The notes: generated by a model from the letters alone, not told the origin. DNA of 41,236 bases from Porphyromonas sp. (GCA_030532365.1 JAUNLH010000013.1:1-41236); one strand, 5' to 3'; positions 25,389-33,856 are shown, numbered from the stretch's first letter. Numbers and translations are program-made.

Positions 25389-26621
25389 ATGAAAAATGTT
25401 CAATTAAACGTGAATACGATGACGATGAAGAAAAAAGAACTAAAAGTCAGCTTTTACCTACGATCCAATTACTCAAAGAGTGGGAAGTCACCCGTCATGA
25501 TTAGAGTTAATTATGATGGCGAAGTGCTTCCTCTTGGGAGTGCTGGAATCTCTGCAACGCCAAGCAAATGGAAGGGTGGATTCGTTGGTCGTTCGGAAGA
25601 AGCAGTGAAGGGAAGGATGATCTGTGATGACATCAAAAAATCGATACAAGCCCTGTTTGAGGAATGGTATCCTAGACAAACAATGTTTTGCTTGAAGAAT
25701 TTTAGAGAACACTACAAAGCCAAACTCTGTGACTCTAGTAAGTCATCTAGCAAAAACTTTAGTGAAGTCATCTCCTCATGGATGGAATTTCAAGAAGAAC
25801 GAAGAGAAGCTGGTGTAATCAGAAGTAACACCTGCCGCACTAGACGATCTCTTGTTAAGATCATACTAAGGTACGTGGAGGAAAACGATGTGAAGCTAGA
25901 GTACCTCGACAAAGAATATGTTAATCGGCTAGAAATTGGTTTGCTGAGATTAAACCTAACAGCTAATACTGTCAATACATGTGTGAATATTCTACGATCT
26001 GTATGTAACTATGCTATTGAGCAGAAGTGGATGACCATGTATCCGTTAAAAGGAGTGCAACGATTAAAAACAACGGCTGTAATTCGGTATCTAACCATTG
26101 AAGAACTGAGAGCTCTACTTGCCGTAAGAGCAAAAGGAAAGACAAAGGTGGTAAAGGATATATTCGAGTTCATGACATTAACTAGTCTCGCCTATTCAGA
26201 CGTGTTTCGATTAAGTCCTGCTCATTTACACAAAGATAATAACCAGATTACCATAAGGATCCGCCGACAAAAGACATCAGTTGAGTGTGTCATTCCTCTT
26301 CTACAAAGAGCTTCCGAGATTTTAGACAAGTACAGAAAGAATAAGGAGGATGACAGGGAGGAGATCTTCCCATATTTCAAGCTGATGGAGTTCAATACAA
26401 GATTAAATATTCTCGCAAAGGAGGCGGGTCTAAACAAAAAACTGACAAGCCACATGGCAAGACACACTTTTGGTTCAATTGCTGTTTCCAATGGAGTGCA
26501 CTTAAAGGCCGTACAAAAGTGTATGGGTCATAAATCTATTACCACAACAGAAAGATATAGCTCAATGCAAACAAGTGCTTTGCAACAAGAGATCAATAAA
26601 CTAGAAGTTATACAACTATAA
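25389..26621 (+). CDS. int: Tyrosine recombinase/integrase of the Bacteroidota (IntDOT-like) type
   Basis: 410 aa from ATG 25389 (preceded by AAAAGGAAAG); the frame is open from 25326 but the extra 21 residues look non-coding. N-terminal arm-binding domain (about 10-110), SAM-like core-binding domain (about 120-215), catalytic domain with Lys in the beta-hairpin, HMAR at 355-358, His381 (CMGHKS) and nucleophile Tyr390. The usual first Arg (TGLR) is absent: the sequence is LTSLAYSDVFRL. Loss of this Arg is known in IntDOT of CTnDOT. It marks the left part of the element. Confidence 0.93.
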   Translation: MKNVQLNVNTMTMKKKELKVSFYLRSNYSKSGKSPVMIRVNYDGEVLPLGSAGISATPSKWKGGFVGRSEEAVKGRMICDDIKKSIQALFEEWYPRQTMFCLKNFREHYKAKLCDSSKSSSKNFSEVISSWMEFQEERREAGVIRSNTCRTRRSLVKIILRYVEENDVKLEYLDKEYVNRLEIGLLRLNLTANTVNTCVNILRSVCNYAIEQKWMTMYPLKGVQRLKTTAVIRYLTIEELRALLAVRAKGKTKVVKDIFEFMTLTSLAYSDVFRLSPAHLHKDNNQITIRIRRQKTSVECVIPLLQRASEILDKYRKNKEDDREEIFPYFKLMEFNTRLNILAKEAGLNKKLTSHMARHTFGSIAVSNGVHLKAVQKCMGHKSITTTERYSSMQTSALQQEINKLEVIQL

Positions 26622-26634
26622 TTAAGTATTAGCT

Positions 26635-26835
26635 ATGAACACAAGTCAATTAAATCAAAGATTTGGGGATCAAAGAAGATCTCTGAGTGAAAAGGAGGTG
26701 AGAATCAGACAACTATCCATCAAAGCGAGGTTGTATAGTATGCGGGCAGTGTTGGAGGTATCAAGTTCACTAAAAATGAAGTCCTTAAGCTGCTTGAAAG
26801 AGATAGACACTCTTACAAAAGAAATGGCGAATTGA
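26635..26835 (+). CDS. Small helical protein, unknown
   Basis: 66 aa starting 13 bp after int. Charged and helical (SEKEVRIRQLSIKARLYSMR), no membrane segment, no family recognised. Position between int and an HTH gene suggests a small element-specific protein. The frame is well spaced with its neighbours, which supports it as real. Confidence 0.5.
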   Translation: MNTSQLNQRFGDQRRSLSEKEVRIRQLSIKARLYSMRAVLEVSSSLKMKSLSCLKEIDTLTKEMAN

Positions 26836-26852
26836 CTTAGAGATGTGAGGAT

Positions 26853-27266
26853 ATGGTTGACTATCAAGGTGAAGTCTATTACACCAGCGAGGAGGTCTGT
26901 GATTTAATCGGATATACCAGATCTACATTGATGAAGCGTGTACAAGCAGGGAAAGTCAAACAAATTATTGTCAAAAGGACTGCTCTCTTTAAGAAAGAGG
27001 AGATTGATATGCTCTGCGAAACAGAGGATCACATGCTTTACAGTAAAAGGAGGGTCGTGAGATGGACCCCAAAAGAACTATCAGAGTTACTTGGTGTAAG
27101 TATTTCCACCATATACAGATGGGTTAGAGAAGAAAAAGTGGAGGTGGAACGGGTGGGGAGATTTTTGATCTTCACCGAAGAAAACCTAGAGAAAATAATT
27201 AGCGAACTCGAGAAAAAATGCCAACAAAGGGGGGAATATGTGAATGAGAAATTTAGAACGATTTAA
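26853..27266 (+). CDS. Protein with two helix-turn-helix (HTH_17/excisionase-like) domains
   Basis: 137 aa. Two similar HTH modules in tandem: YYTSEEVCDLIGYTRSTLMK then KLVKQ-like recognition (about 9-60), and WTPKELSELLGVSISTIYRW then VREEKVEVERVGRFLIFT (about 70-115). Each resembles MerR/excisionase winged helices. A position just after int suggests an excision or element-control role. A duplicated HTH_17 in one short protein is less usual than a single one. Confidence 0.75.
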   Translation: MVDYQGEVYYTSEEVCDLIGYTRSTLMKRVQAGKVKQIIVKRTALFKKEEIDMLCETEDHMLYSKRRVVRWTPKELSELLGVSISTIYRWVREEKVEVERVGRFLIFTEENLEKIISELEKKCQQRGEYVNEKFRTI

Positions 27267-27268
27267 GT

Positions 27269-27454
27269 ATGAGTGGAACTTTCTTTTTAATCCGAAAGAT
27301 GGAGGAGTTTGTAGAAGTTATCGCAGAGTGCGATGAAACTGAATTTAGTGAAATGCTTCTTAGTTTCCTGCTTTCGGACAAGGGATATAGCTACGCTGTC
27401 AAGCTAAAAGAGGTAATCAGACAGAGTGAATTTAACAACGTAAAATACAACTAA
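27269..27454 (+). CDS. Small acidic protein, unknown
   Basis: 61 aa, starting 2 bp after the HTH gene. Met11 (27299) is an alternative start and gives MEEFVEVIAECDETEFSEML. Acidic, helical, no family recognised. Close spacing on both sides is the main support. Confidence 0.45.
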   Translation: MSGTFFLIRKMEEFVEVIAECDETEFSEMLLSFLLSDKGYSYAVKLKEVIRQSEFNNVKYN

Positions 27455-27464
27455 GACAACTGAT

Positions 27465-28295
27465 ATGGCTGGATGGATTAAAGCTCATAGATCATTGTTG
27501 GAAAACCCAGTGGTCTGTAAAGACTCGGCTCATTTCGCTGTGTGGATGTGGTTATTGATGAATGCCACTCACACAACAAGAGATGTATGGTTTCTAGGAG
27601 AAAGAAGAACCCTTGTACCGGGTCAATTGATTACTGGAAGACGAAAGATAGGGTCTGCGCTAAAAATCAATGAATCAAAAGTGCAACGTATTCTCGCTCT
27701 CTTCCAAAGAGAAGGACAGATCCAACAGATTACCTCAAACAGGGGAAGATTGATCACAATCATCTCGTGGGATCAATATCAATCTAGAGAGGAAACATGC
27801 AATGTGGAAATGCAAGAACATGATACAGCTTCAATAGGGATAACCGTAAAAACTAAGGATGTCTTCAGGGACAAGGAGAGGGAGAGAAAAGAAGAAAAAG
27901 AAAAGACCCAAGAGAGAATGGGAGGGAGAGAAGACCGTATAGAACAAACTACAAGAAAAGGAACGAACCAAGCAAAAGAGAGGGAAGACAGAAAACAGTG
28001 GGAAGAAGCTCCCTTCTTGATCCCTACGCTTAAAGAAGTGAGGAGGTTCGTGGAAGAAAACGGTTGTAAAGTGAATCCAGAGGTGTTCTTCCGATACTAC
28101 GATAGCAGAGATTGGTTTGTAGGTAAAGAAAAAATGAGATCGTGGCAAAAACAACTCCTAACGTGGGAAGCCCGTGACAAAGAAAAAGATACATCACCCT
28201 ATTCTGTCACTCCTTACAAGCATCAGCGACAGGCAGAGTTGTATAGATACAACCAACAACGAAGCAATAATATAAATAGTATTTGGGTTCGTTGA
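27465..28295 (+). CDS. Replication initiator-like protein (phage replisome organiser/DnaD type)
   Basis: 276 aa. The N-terminal part (about 1-105) is a winged-helix region: GWIKAHRSLLENPVV, FAVWMWLLMNATHTTRDVWF, GQLITGRRKIGSALKINESK, VQRILALFQREGQIQQITSN. A very charged linker (about 140-180, KEREREKEEKEKTQERMGG-like) follows. The C-terminal part has FLIPTLKEVRRFVEENGC and FFRYYDSRDWFVGKEKMRSW with QKQLLTWE, which I recognise from phage replication proteins that load helicase with a DnaC-like partner. The partner is the next gene, 1 bp away. Confidence 0.8.
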   Translation: MAGWIKAHRSLLENPVVCKDSAHFAVWMWLLMNATHTTRDVWFLGERRTLVPGQLITGRRKIGSALKINESKVQRILALFQREGQIQQITSNRGRLITIISWDQYQSREETCNVEMQEHDTASIGITVKTKDVFRDKERERKEEKEKTQERMGGREDRIEQTTRKGTNQAKEREDRKQWEEAPFLIPTLKEVRRFVEENGCKVNPEVFFRYYDSRDWFVGKEKMRSWQKQLLTWEARDKEKDTSPYSVTPYKHQRQAELYRYNQQRSNNINSIWVR

Positions 28296-28296
28296 A

Positions 28297-29028
28297 ATGG
28301 TAGGAAGCAATGGAAGCCAGGAAGTGTTTCAAAGGATTCTTGACCACAAATTTAGAATTAGTAGCGTGGAGAGACATACTGTAGTGTTTGAGCAAGAGGA
28401 CGATCCTTTGAAGCTATTTCAAGCGATAGGAGAAAGGTATATCGGACATTTCGAGGTGGATGATGTGAACATATTCCTATATCAAAATCTACTAAGATGG
28501 GCGAATGGGGATAGGGAGATGAAGGCTCTAGATCCACATTCGGGGAATATAGTCAATGGAAGATTAAACAAGGGTATTTATATCTCTGGAGCTACTGGCA
28601 CTGGAAAAAGCCTAGCTCTCAAACTCCTTGCCATCTACTCTTCTATTCTTGGAATAAGAATTTCTTTCAATCCTGACACAGAAGAAAGAAGACCTCTATT
28701 TTGGAATGCCATAAGAACAGATGAGATAGTAGAGGATTTCATTTGTACTCAATCAATAAAAAAATACAAGAGTAGAAAAATACTTTGTATTGATGAGGTT
28801 GGTGGAGAACAACTTGAAGCTGTTGCAATGGGCAACAGACTTAATGTAATTCAATCTCTACTAGAACATCGAGGAGATGACCTTAGTTCAATCACACTGA
28901 TTACATCGAATCTCCCAATCACCCACGAACTAACTAGAGATTTCTACGGAGATAGAGTGGTTAGTAGGCTTCAAGAGATGTGTAACTATTTTGTGTTGGG
29001 AGGAAAGGATAGAAGAATAATACAATAA
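28297..29028 (+). CDS. DnaC-like AAA+ ATPase (helicase loader)
   Basis: 243 aa. Walker A GATGTGKS at 98-105, Walker B KILCIDEVGGE at about 157-167, sensor ITLITSNLPI, and an Arg-finger region DRVVSRLQEMCNYF. This is the IstB/DnaC layout. With the preceding DnaD-like protein it forms a phage/plasmid replication module. Translation is coupled: the start lies one base after the previous stop. Confidence 0.88.
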   Translation: MVGSNGSQEVFQRILDHKFRISSVERHTVVFEQEDDPLKLFQAIGERYIGHFEVDDVNIFLYQNLLRWANGDREMKALDPHSGNIVNGRLNKGIYISGATGTGKSLALKLLAIYSSILGIRISFNPDTEERRPLFWNAIRTDEIVEDFICTQSIKKYKSRKILCIDEVGGEQLEAVAMGNRLNVIQSLLEHRGDDLSSITLITSNLPITHELTRDFYGDRVVSRLQEMCNYFVLGGKDRRIIQ

Positions 29029-29048
29029 CAATTTAATAAAATAATATT

Positions 29049-29330
29049 ATGGAAAGCGGGAAAAGTAATAGTGTAGAAAAAATTAAAGAATCCTTGGAAA
29101 GGAGGATTAAGGTATTCTCGAGGATTGATGAGATCACTTCTGAAAAAGAGTTTGTCAGGATGGTGAAGTACAGAGACCTCTTAAGAATAGTTGGTAAGGA
29201 CAGTGAGATCATTACATGGGTGAAAGATCACTTGATTGAGCTCTCCTATGTGAAAGTTGGTGGGGGGATCAAAGAAGATCTGATGATCCCTTATGATGAA
29301 TTGAATAACTATTTGGCGGTTTGCGAATGA
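29049..29330 (+). CDS. Hypothetical protein
   Basis: 93 aa. Helical, charged (SLERRIKVFSRIDEITSEKE), with a C-terminal part IPYDELNNYLAVCE. No family recognised. It overlaps the DUF4406 start by 4 bp (ATGA), so it belongs to this gene run. Confidence 0.6.
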   Translation: MESGKSNSVEKIKESLERRIKVFSRIDEITSEKEFVRMVKYRDLLRIVGKDSEIITWVKDHLIELSYVKVGGGIKEDLMIPYDELNNYLAVCE

Positions 29331-29632
29331 AGAGAATCATATACATCAGCGGTCCAATTAGCAAGCTACCTTACAAGGAAGCGTGGGAAGCATTTTCTTG
29401 TGTAGAAGAAAAGTTGAGGAGGGTATACCCGACTGCAAAAGTGGTAAATCCCATGAAGAAGCTAGTTCCTAAAACCTTGAAGTGGCAATGGCACATGATC
29501 CTTGACTTAATACAGCTCTCATCATGCTCTCATATCTATCTGATGAAAGGATGGCAACAAAGTAATGGAGCAAGAATTGAATACAGATGGGCGAAACAGC
29601 TAGGAATAAAAGTATTGACACGAATACCCTAA
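29327..29632 (+). CDS. DUF4406 domain-containing protein
   Basis: 101 aa from ATG 29327, which overlaps the previous stop; a TTG two codons upstream is unlikely. MKRIIYISGPISKLPYKEAW followed by KVVNPMKKL and SHIYLMKGWQQSNGARIEYR is the DUF4406 pattern, related to nucleoside 2-deoxyribosyltransferases. Common in phages and mobile elements; substrate unknown. Confidence 0.85.
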   Translation: MKRIIYISGPISKLPYKEAWEAFSCVEEKLRRVYPTAKVVNPMKKLVPKTLKWQWHMILDLIQLSSCSHIYLMKGWQQSNGARIEYRWAKQLGIKVLTRIP

Positions 29633-29703
29633 TAAAATACTAAGATAGTATGATAGTAAAATAGTTAACGAGTAGAATTTTATAATAAAACAATTATGTC
29701 ATT

Positions 29704-30117
29704 ATGAGTTGGTTTGAATGTAAAGTAACGTACGAGAAAGAGGTTGGAAACAACGGAGTCTTTAAGAAAGTGAGCGAAAACTATCTCGTGGATGCAGAGA
29801 ATTTTACAGAAGCTGAAGCAAGGTTGACCAAGTATTTGGATGGAAGGGGTGCTTTCATCATGGTTAGTGTGAAGAAAGTTCGGCTGTATGAGCTCTTTCT
29901 AGATCATAAGAGCCAGCGCTTCTACAAGGCAAAGGTGGGGTTTATTACCCTTGATGAGAAGAACGGATGTGAGAAAAAGAAGTATGTGCAGATGCTAGTC
30001 CAAGCTGATGATCTTGAGCTAGCTCTCGAAGGATTGCACAAAGGCATGAAGGGGACACTTTCGGACTACGAGATAGCTTCCATCGCAGAGACTAGTATCG
30101 TAGAGGTGGTTAAGTAA
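29704..30117 (+). CDS. DUF4494 domain-containing protein
   Basis: 137 aa. MSWFECKVTYEKEVGNNGVF then KVSENYLVDAENFTEAEARL match the Bacteroidota phage/plasmid family DUF4494. Cytoplasmic, function unknown. The 71 bp before it are very A+T rich. Confidence 0.85.
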   Translation: MSWFECKVTYEKEVGNNGVFKKVSENYLVDAENFTEAEARLTKYLDGRGAFIMVSVKKVRLYELFLDHKSQRFYKAKVGFITLDEKNGCEKKKYVQMLVQADDLELALEGLHKGMKGTLSDYEIASIAETSIVEVVK

Positions 30118-30175
30118 GTTACAAACAATCACTAAAGGATTATGGTTTGTAAGGCTTGATTGAAGAAATGGAACT

Positions 30176-31255
30176 ATGACACATGCTAGTTTATTTTCTG
30201 GGATTGGCGGGTTTGACTTAGCAGCTGAGCAAGTGGGATGGACTAATCTATTTCATTGCGAGTGGGATCCATTTTGTAGACGGGTACTCAATTATCATTT
30301 CCCAAATTCTATTAGCTATGAAGACATTAGAGAAACGGACTTTAGAGAATGGAAAGGTAAGGTCGATGTGCTCTCAGGAGGATTCCCTTGCCAACCTTTT
30401 AGTGAAGCGGGCTTACGAAAAGGAGCGGAAGATGACCGCTATCTCTGGCCTGAGATGCTTAGAGCAATCGAAGAGATTAGACCCACTTGGATTGTTGGCG
30501 AAAATGTTGCTGGGCTCTTATCGATGGTATTCCCCGGCGAGACAACTGAGGTGGAGAACTACGAGGATTTGTTCGGAGAGAAGCACGTTCTTTACGAACA
30601 ACGATCTCCCTACATTCTTCATGGAGTCATCAGTGACCTTGAAGAGCGAGGATATTCTGTCCAATCATTTCTTATTCCGGCTTGTGCCATCGGAGCACCC
30701 CACAGAAGAGACAGAATTTGGATTGTTGCCTACGCCGCTAACTCAGGGACTAAAAACTTTGAACAAGGACGGAAGAACGATACCTCTATCACCCCGACTT
30801 CTTCCGACCCCCGTGGCAACGGACGGAGAGAGTGGAGGGCAGGTGGTAGAAGGATTTCGCAAGACAAGACCCAGTGGTTGGACTTACAGCAGTTCACTAG
30901 TAGACTTGGCGAAGAGTCGGCTACTACCAACTCCACCAGCTCAAGCAACCAAAGGCAATGTGACGAACAATCGGAAGATAGGGAACTTCACCGATGCAAT
31001 AGCAGAGGTCTACAAGCCGAAGAAACCAGACAACATTGGAGGAACTTCCCTACTCAATCCCCTGTATGTGGAGGAGATGATGGGATTTCCAGAGAGATGG
31101 ACGGAATTACCTTTCCTAAGTGGAGAAAAGAAAGTATCAAAGCCTATGGCAATGCTATAGTGCCAGAACTAGCCCGAATCATCTTTGATGGGATTAACGA
31201 GGTGGAGAAAGTTAAAGAAGAACTACTCAATTTCTTTGAAACACAGGAAAACTAA
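30176..31255 (+). CDS. C5 cytosine-specific DNA methyltransferase
   Basis: 359 aa. SAM motif ASLFSGIGGFDLAAEQ at the N-terminus, catalytic GGFPCQPFSEAG with Cys72, ENVAGL, and APHRRDRIWIVA (about 168-180). The C-terminus has YGNAIVPELARIIF, motif X-like. It methylates cytosine C5 in an unknown target. The middle (about 185-320) is hydrophilic and Ser/Gln/Arg-rich with no family look until WRNFPTQSPVCGGDDGIS, while another frame of the same DNA (see 30318-31160) carries motifs expected in this region. No restriction enzyme is clearly paired, though an HNH gene follows 206 bp later. Likely an element-borne protective methylase. Confidence 0.88.
   Translation: MTHASLFSGIGGFDLAAEQVGWTNLFHCEWDPFCRRVLNYHFPNSISYEDIRETDFREWKGKVDVLSGGFPCQPFSEAGLRKGAEDDRYLWPEMLRAIEEIRPTWIVGENVAGLLSMVFPGETTEVENYEDLFGEKHVLYEQRSPYILHGVISDLEERGYSVQSFLIPACAIGAPHRRDRIWIVAYAANSGTKNFEQGRKNDTSITPTSSDPRGNGRREWRAGGRRISQDKTQWLDLQQFTSRLGEESATTNSTSSSNQRQCDEQSEDRELHRCNSRGLQAEETRQHWRNFPTQSPVCGGDDGISREMDGITFPKWRKESIKAYGNAIVPELARIIFDGINEVEKVKEELLNFFETQEN
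30318..31160 (+). other. Second open frame (+1) inside the methyltransferase gene
   Basis: This frame is open for 280 codons, wholly within the methyltransferase gene. From about 30714 it reads EFGLLPTPLTQGLK, then RLLPTPVATDGESGG, RLLPTPPAQATKGN, and TSLLNPLYVEEMMGFPERWT at about 31045-31105. Repeated LLPTP blocks and LNPxxVExxMGFPxxWT are features of C-terminal regions of phage cytosine methyltransferases. Its first 130 codons (before 30710) look like off-frame shadow. So the conserved recognition-region motifs appear to lie in this frame and the catalytic and terminal motifs in the other. A frameshifted or dual-coded product is possible; a chance shadow is the null. Confidence 0.4.
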
Positions 31256-31317
31256 ATGATGATATAAGGAAATCTTGGAGGGTGACAGCAGAAAAGAGAA
31301 CAGACTGGTTAGTAATA

Positions 31318-31464
31318 ATGACACATTTCTTCTGTACTGCACATCGTAATGCTGTCATCCTCCTTTCTCTCTGCAATGATTCACCTAAACAGATGATTTT
31401 CAATCCTTATGTTAATGTAGAAGTTATGAACTACAGATCTTTGGAAAAGGGGACAAGGCAATGA
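31318..31464 (+). CDS. Possible small protein before the HNH gene
   Basis: 48 aa from ATG 31318 (frame open from GTG 31282). Its stop overlaps the HNH start as ATGA, which is the only support. No recognised family; Cys-containing and hydrophobic in the first half. It may be non-coding. Confidence 0.2.
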   Translation: MTHFFCTAHRNAVILLSLCNDSPKQMIFNPYVNVEVMNYRSLEKGTRQ

Positions 31465-31871
31465 AAATAGATAGACAAAAGGTTTACAAAAAGTATAATG
31501 GCAGATGTGCTTATTGTGGGCATAAAATATCTATAGAAGAGATGGAGGTAGACCACATCACTTCAAAAGTACTATCAGAGATAAGAGGTGAGAGCAAAGA
31601 GGTCGATAGAATCGAAAATCTAAATCCATCGTGTCGGATCTGTAACCACTACAAGAGGGGTGCTCCTCTTGATGATTTTAGAAATTGGCTATTAGGAGAG
31701 CTTCATATCCGTATCACTAAATTTCCAAGGAGAACTAAGTCACCGAAAACACAAAAAAGGAAAGACTATTTACAACGTGTTTGTGAGCGATACGGAATAA
31801 CTCCGAATAAGCCATTTAATAGAGTTTTTTACTTTGAGACAATAGAGGAACATGAAGAAGATAATGTTTAA
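31461..31871 (+). CDS. HNH endonuclease
   Basis: 136 aa. RCAYCGHKISIEEMEVDHIT (Cys16, Cys19, Asp31-His32) then NLNPSCRICNHYKRG (Cys58, Cys61, Asn62-His63, Lys65) make a full zinc-ribbon HNH motif. The C-terminal part is basic (RTKSPKTQKRKDYLQRV). Found 206 bp after the methyltransferase, so either a restriction partner or a homing-type nuclease. Its end overlaps the ASCH gene by 20 bp. Confidence 0.85.
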   Translation: MKIDRQKVYKKYNGRCAYCGHKISIEEMEVDHITSKVLSEIRGESKEVDRIENLNPSCRICNHYKRGAPLDDFRNWLLGELHIRITKFPRRTKSPKTQKRKDYLQRVCERYGITPNKPFNRVFYFETIEEHEEDNV

Positions 31872-32391
31872 TGATAGCTACAACCTTACGGAGGCTGTAT
31901 TACAAGGAAAGAAGACTATTACGAGAAGACTCGTTAATCCCCAACCTCCTTACGGAGAAAAAACAGAGATCATCATGCGAAGCTCAAGATATAAAATTGA
32001 TGAGATTGTGGCGGTCGCTCAAAGCTATGCGTCAATCATTGAAAGTGGAAGTGAAGAGTATTCGGAGAGGGTAACTAAATACATGGACACCTATGGATGG
32101 GGTGCAGGTCTTGATAATAAGATGTTTGTGAAAGCTGATCTTATGCCACATAAAATTAAAATTACAAATATCCATGCTCAATTACTACAAGACATAAGTG
32201 ATGAAGACTGTCTAAAGGAAGGAGTTATGAAAGCAAATAACTACTTTAGGTTAGCAACAAAAGAAGAATACTATTTCCGAACCGCAAGATCTGCATTTCG
32301 ATGGTTGATTGATAAGACTTGTGGAGAAGGAACTTGGACAAGCAATCCCTATGTATTTGTGTACGAATTTGAGCTTATTAAATATGACTGA
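31852..32391 (+). CDS. ASCH-like domain protein
   Basis: 179 aa. The start KKIMFNDSYNLTEAVLQGKK then TITRRLV and YKIDEIVAVAQSY is the ASCH-like pattern of Bacteroidota phage proteins (Gly-Lys-Lys-T-x-T-R-R motif), and MPHKIKITNIHAQLLQDISD, TCGEGTWTSNPYVFVYEF follow. ASCH domains are PUA-related and probably bind RNA; function here unknown. Confidence 0.75.
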   Translation: MKKIMFNDSYNLTEAVLQGKKTITRRLVNPQPPYGEKTEIIMRSSRYKIDEIVAVAQSYASIIESGSEEYSERVTKYMDTYGWGAGLDNKMFVKADLMPHKIKITNIHAQLLQDISDEDCLKEGVMKANNYFRLATKEEYYFRTARSAFRWLIDKTCGEGTWTSNPYVFVYEFELIKYD

Positions 32392-32399
32392 TAAAAGCT

Positions 32400-32825
32400 A
32401 TGAACGAGATTAAATTCAGAGCCAAGACCGTGATGGATGGCGAGTGGTGTTACGGCTATCTTGTCTATAGCGATGAAACCCTACCGAAAATTGTCCGCAT
32501 TGACCGGGGTATATGCAGGATAGACGATGTAGACGATAACACCATCGGTCAGTATACCGGGTTGAAGGATAAGCAAGGAAATGAGATATACGAGGGCGAT
32601 ATTTTGAGACCATTTGACTTCACACATATTGATAAATTGGTTGTTTGGAATTCAGAAGAAGCACGTTTTTCAGTTGAAAATATCAATTGGAGTGATTATG
32701 GCTATATGCAATTATCACAAAGCTATATCAATGAATTTGATTTTTGGGTGGTTGGCAATATGCACGACAATCCAGAGCTGATAAAAAATAAAAATGAAGA
32801 TAAAGAACAGGACGTAAGAAAATGA
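32400..32825 (+). CDS. YopX family protein
   Basis: 141 aa. Signature NEIKFRAKTVMDGEWCYGYL, then TIGQYTGLKDKQGNEIYEGD and ILRPF: the YopX family of phages and elements. Late part has FWVVGNMHDNPELI. Function unknown; cytoplasmic. It overlaps the next start by 4 bp. Confidence 0.9.
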   Translation: MNEIKFRAKTVMDGEWCYGYLVYSDETLPKIVRIDRGICRIDDVDDNTIGQYTGLKDKQGNEIYEGDILRPFDFTHIDKLVVWNSEEARFSVENINWSDYGYMQLSQSYINEFDFWVVGNMHDNPELIKNKNEDKEQDVRK

Positions 32826-33043
32826 AGAGGGCATTAACAACTGGGATAATAATCGCCTGTTTTTTGATTATAAACTGCATGGAAAAAATAATAGAACTCA
32901 ACCAAAACTCTCATTACCGTAAGTATGAAAAAGTGATAGGTTCTATAATATATTTGGTGATAATTACCTTTGCTACTATATTAGTGTATGAAGTTGCAGG
33001 TTTAGCTCTAATAGGTATAGCATCTAAAGGGTTTATAAACTAA
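32822..33043 (+). CDS. Small two-TM membrane protein
   Basis: 73 aa. TM1 about residues 4-20 (ALTTGIIIACFLIINCM), TM2 about 40-62 (IGSIIYLVIITFATILVYEV). Start overlaps YopX stop (ATGA). Unrecognised family. Last gene of the plus-strand run, 36 bp from the convergent M23 gene. Confidence 0.55.
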   Translation: MKRALTTGIIIACFLIINCMEKIIELNQNSHYRKYEKVIGSIIYLVIITFATILVYEVAGLALIGIASKGFIN

Positions 33044-33079
33044 TTGAGATAAACTATTACTTAATACACCTTTGAGTGT

Positions 33080-33856
33080 TTAATGGACAATCCTAATCAC
33101 TCGACCTTTTAAGAGAACCATATCAGGAAGTATTCCATTCAAGAGACAAAGAGTCTCCAAATCCCAATCTTTCTCATCACAAAGCTCTTCTAAGGTCATT
33201 TCTGATTTTAATCTGTACGTCTCTAAAGGCATCTTATTGTAGTCTGGATAGAGCTGCTTTGTCCAGACGAAGGTGGGGTTACGCAGTGTCCTATCCTTGA
33301 AATCAATGATCAAGGATGGGTTAAAGTCTCCGCCAAGGAAGCGTGTCTCAAAATGAAGATGTGGTCCTGTGCTTCGACCTGTGTTACCGCTTAATCCTAC
33401 CTTCTCCCCTGCCCGAACCTCATCTCCTTTCTTTACAGATGTGCTATTCAGATGACCATATACCGTTTCTAACCCATTATGGTGTCTAACGACAATGAAG
33501 ACTCCAAATCCTTTCGGATCATTACCTACTACTCTAACTTTCCCATCCCAAACTGAGAATATCGGGGAGTTTGAGGGTAATGATATATCCACTCCTCGGT
33601 GCATGCGTTGAGTGGATGGGCGGAAACCATAACCACTTGTGAGATGTCCTTTGTCTCCAACTGGAGAGTGAAACTTAATACAGTTAATAGCTACGCTCTT
33701 TGGAAGATCTGGTCGTTTTCCAATATAGGGATTTACTCTGTTTGATTGCCACGATACTTCATCATACCAAAATTCAGATGGAGGAGGTTGGATGAAGGAC
33801 AAAGATAAGTTTATACAACAGAGTAAAAGTGACTTGATCATTAGTCTTCTTTTCAT
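33080..33856 (-). CDS. M23 family metallopeptidase with C-terminal LysM-like region
   Basis: 258 aa. N-terminal signal-like segment (about 8-22). The LytM/M23 domain has MHRGVD (zinc ligands His86, Asp90), TVYGHLN (His135) and GPHLHFET (His167, His169). Residues about 213-258 (MTLEELCDEKDWDLETLCLL NG) resemble LysM. It should cut peptide cross-links in peptidoglycan. Start overlaps the coupling-protein stop by 4 bp (ATGA), so it is translationally tied to conjugation and may locally open the wall for the transfer channel. Confidence 0.88.
   Translation of the reverse strand: MKRRLMIKSLLLCCINLSLSFIQPPPSEFWYDEVSWQSNRVNPYIGKRPDLPKSVAINCIKFHSPVGDKGHLTSGYGFRPSTQRMHRGVDISLPSNSPIFSVWDGKVRVVGNDPKGFGVFIVVRHHNGLETVYGHLNSTSVKKGDEVRAGEKVGLSGNTGRSTGPHLHFETRFLGGDFNPSLIIDFKDRTLRNPTFVWTKQLYPDYNKMPLETYRLKSEMTLEELCDEKDWDLETLCLLNGILPDMVLLKGRVIRIVH

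Noticed and set aside
24980..25389. tRNA gene as integration target
   Set aside because: No cloverleaf-like sequence was found in the junction region.
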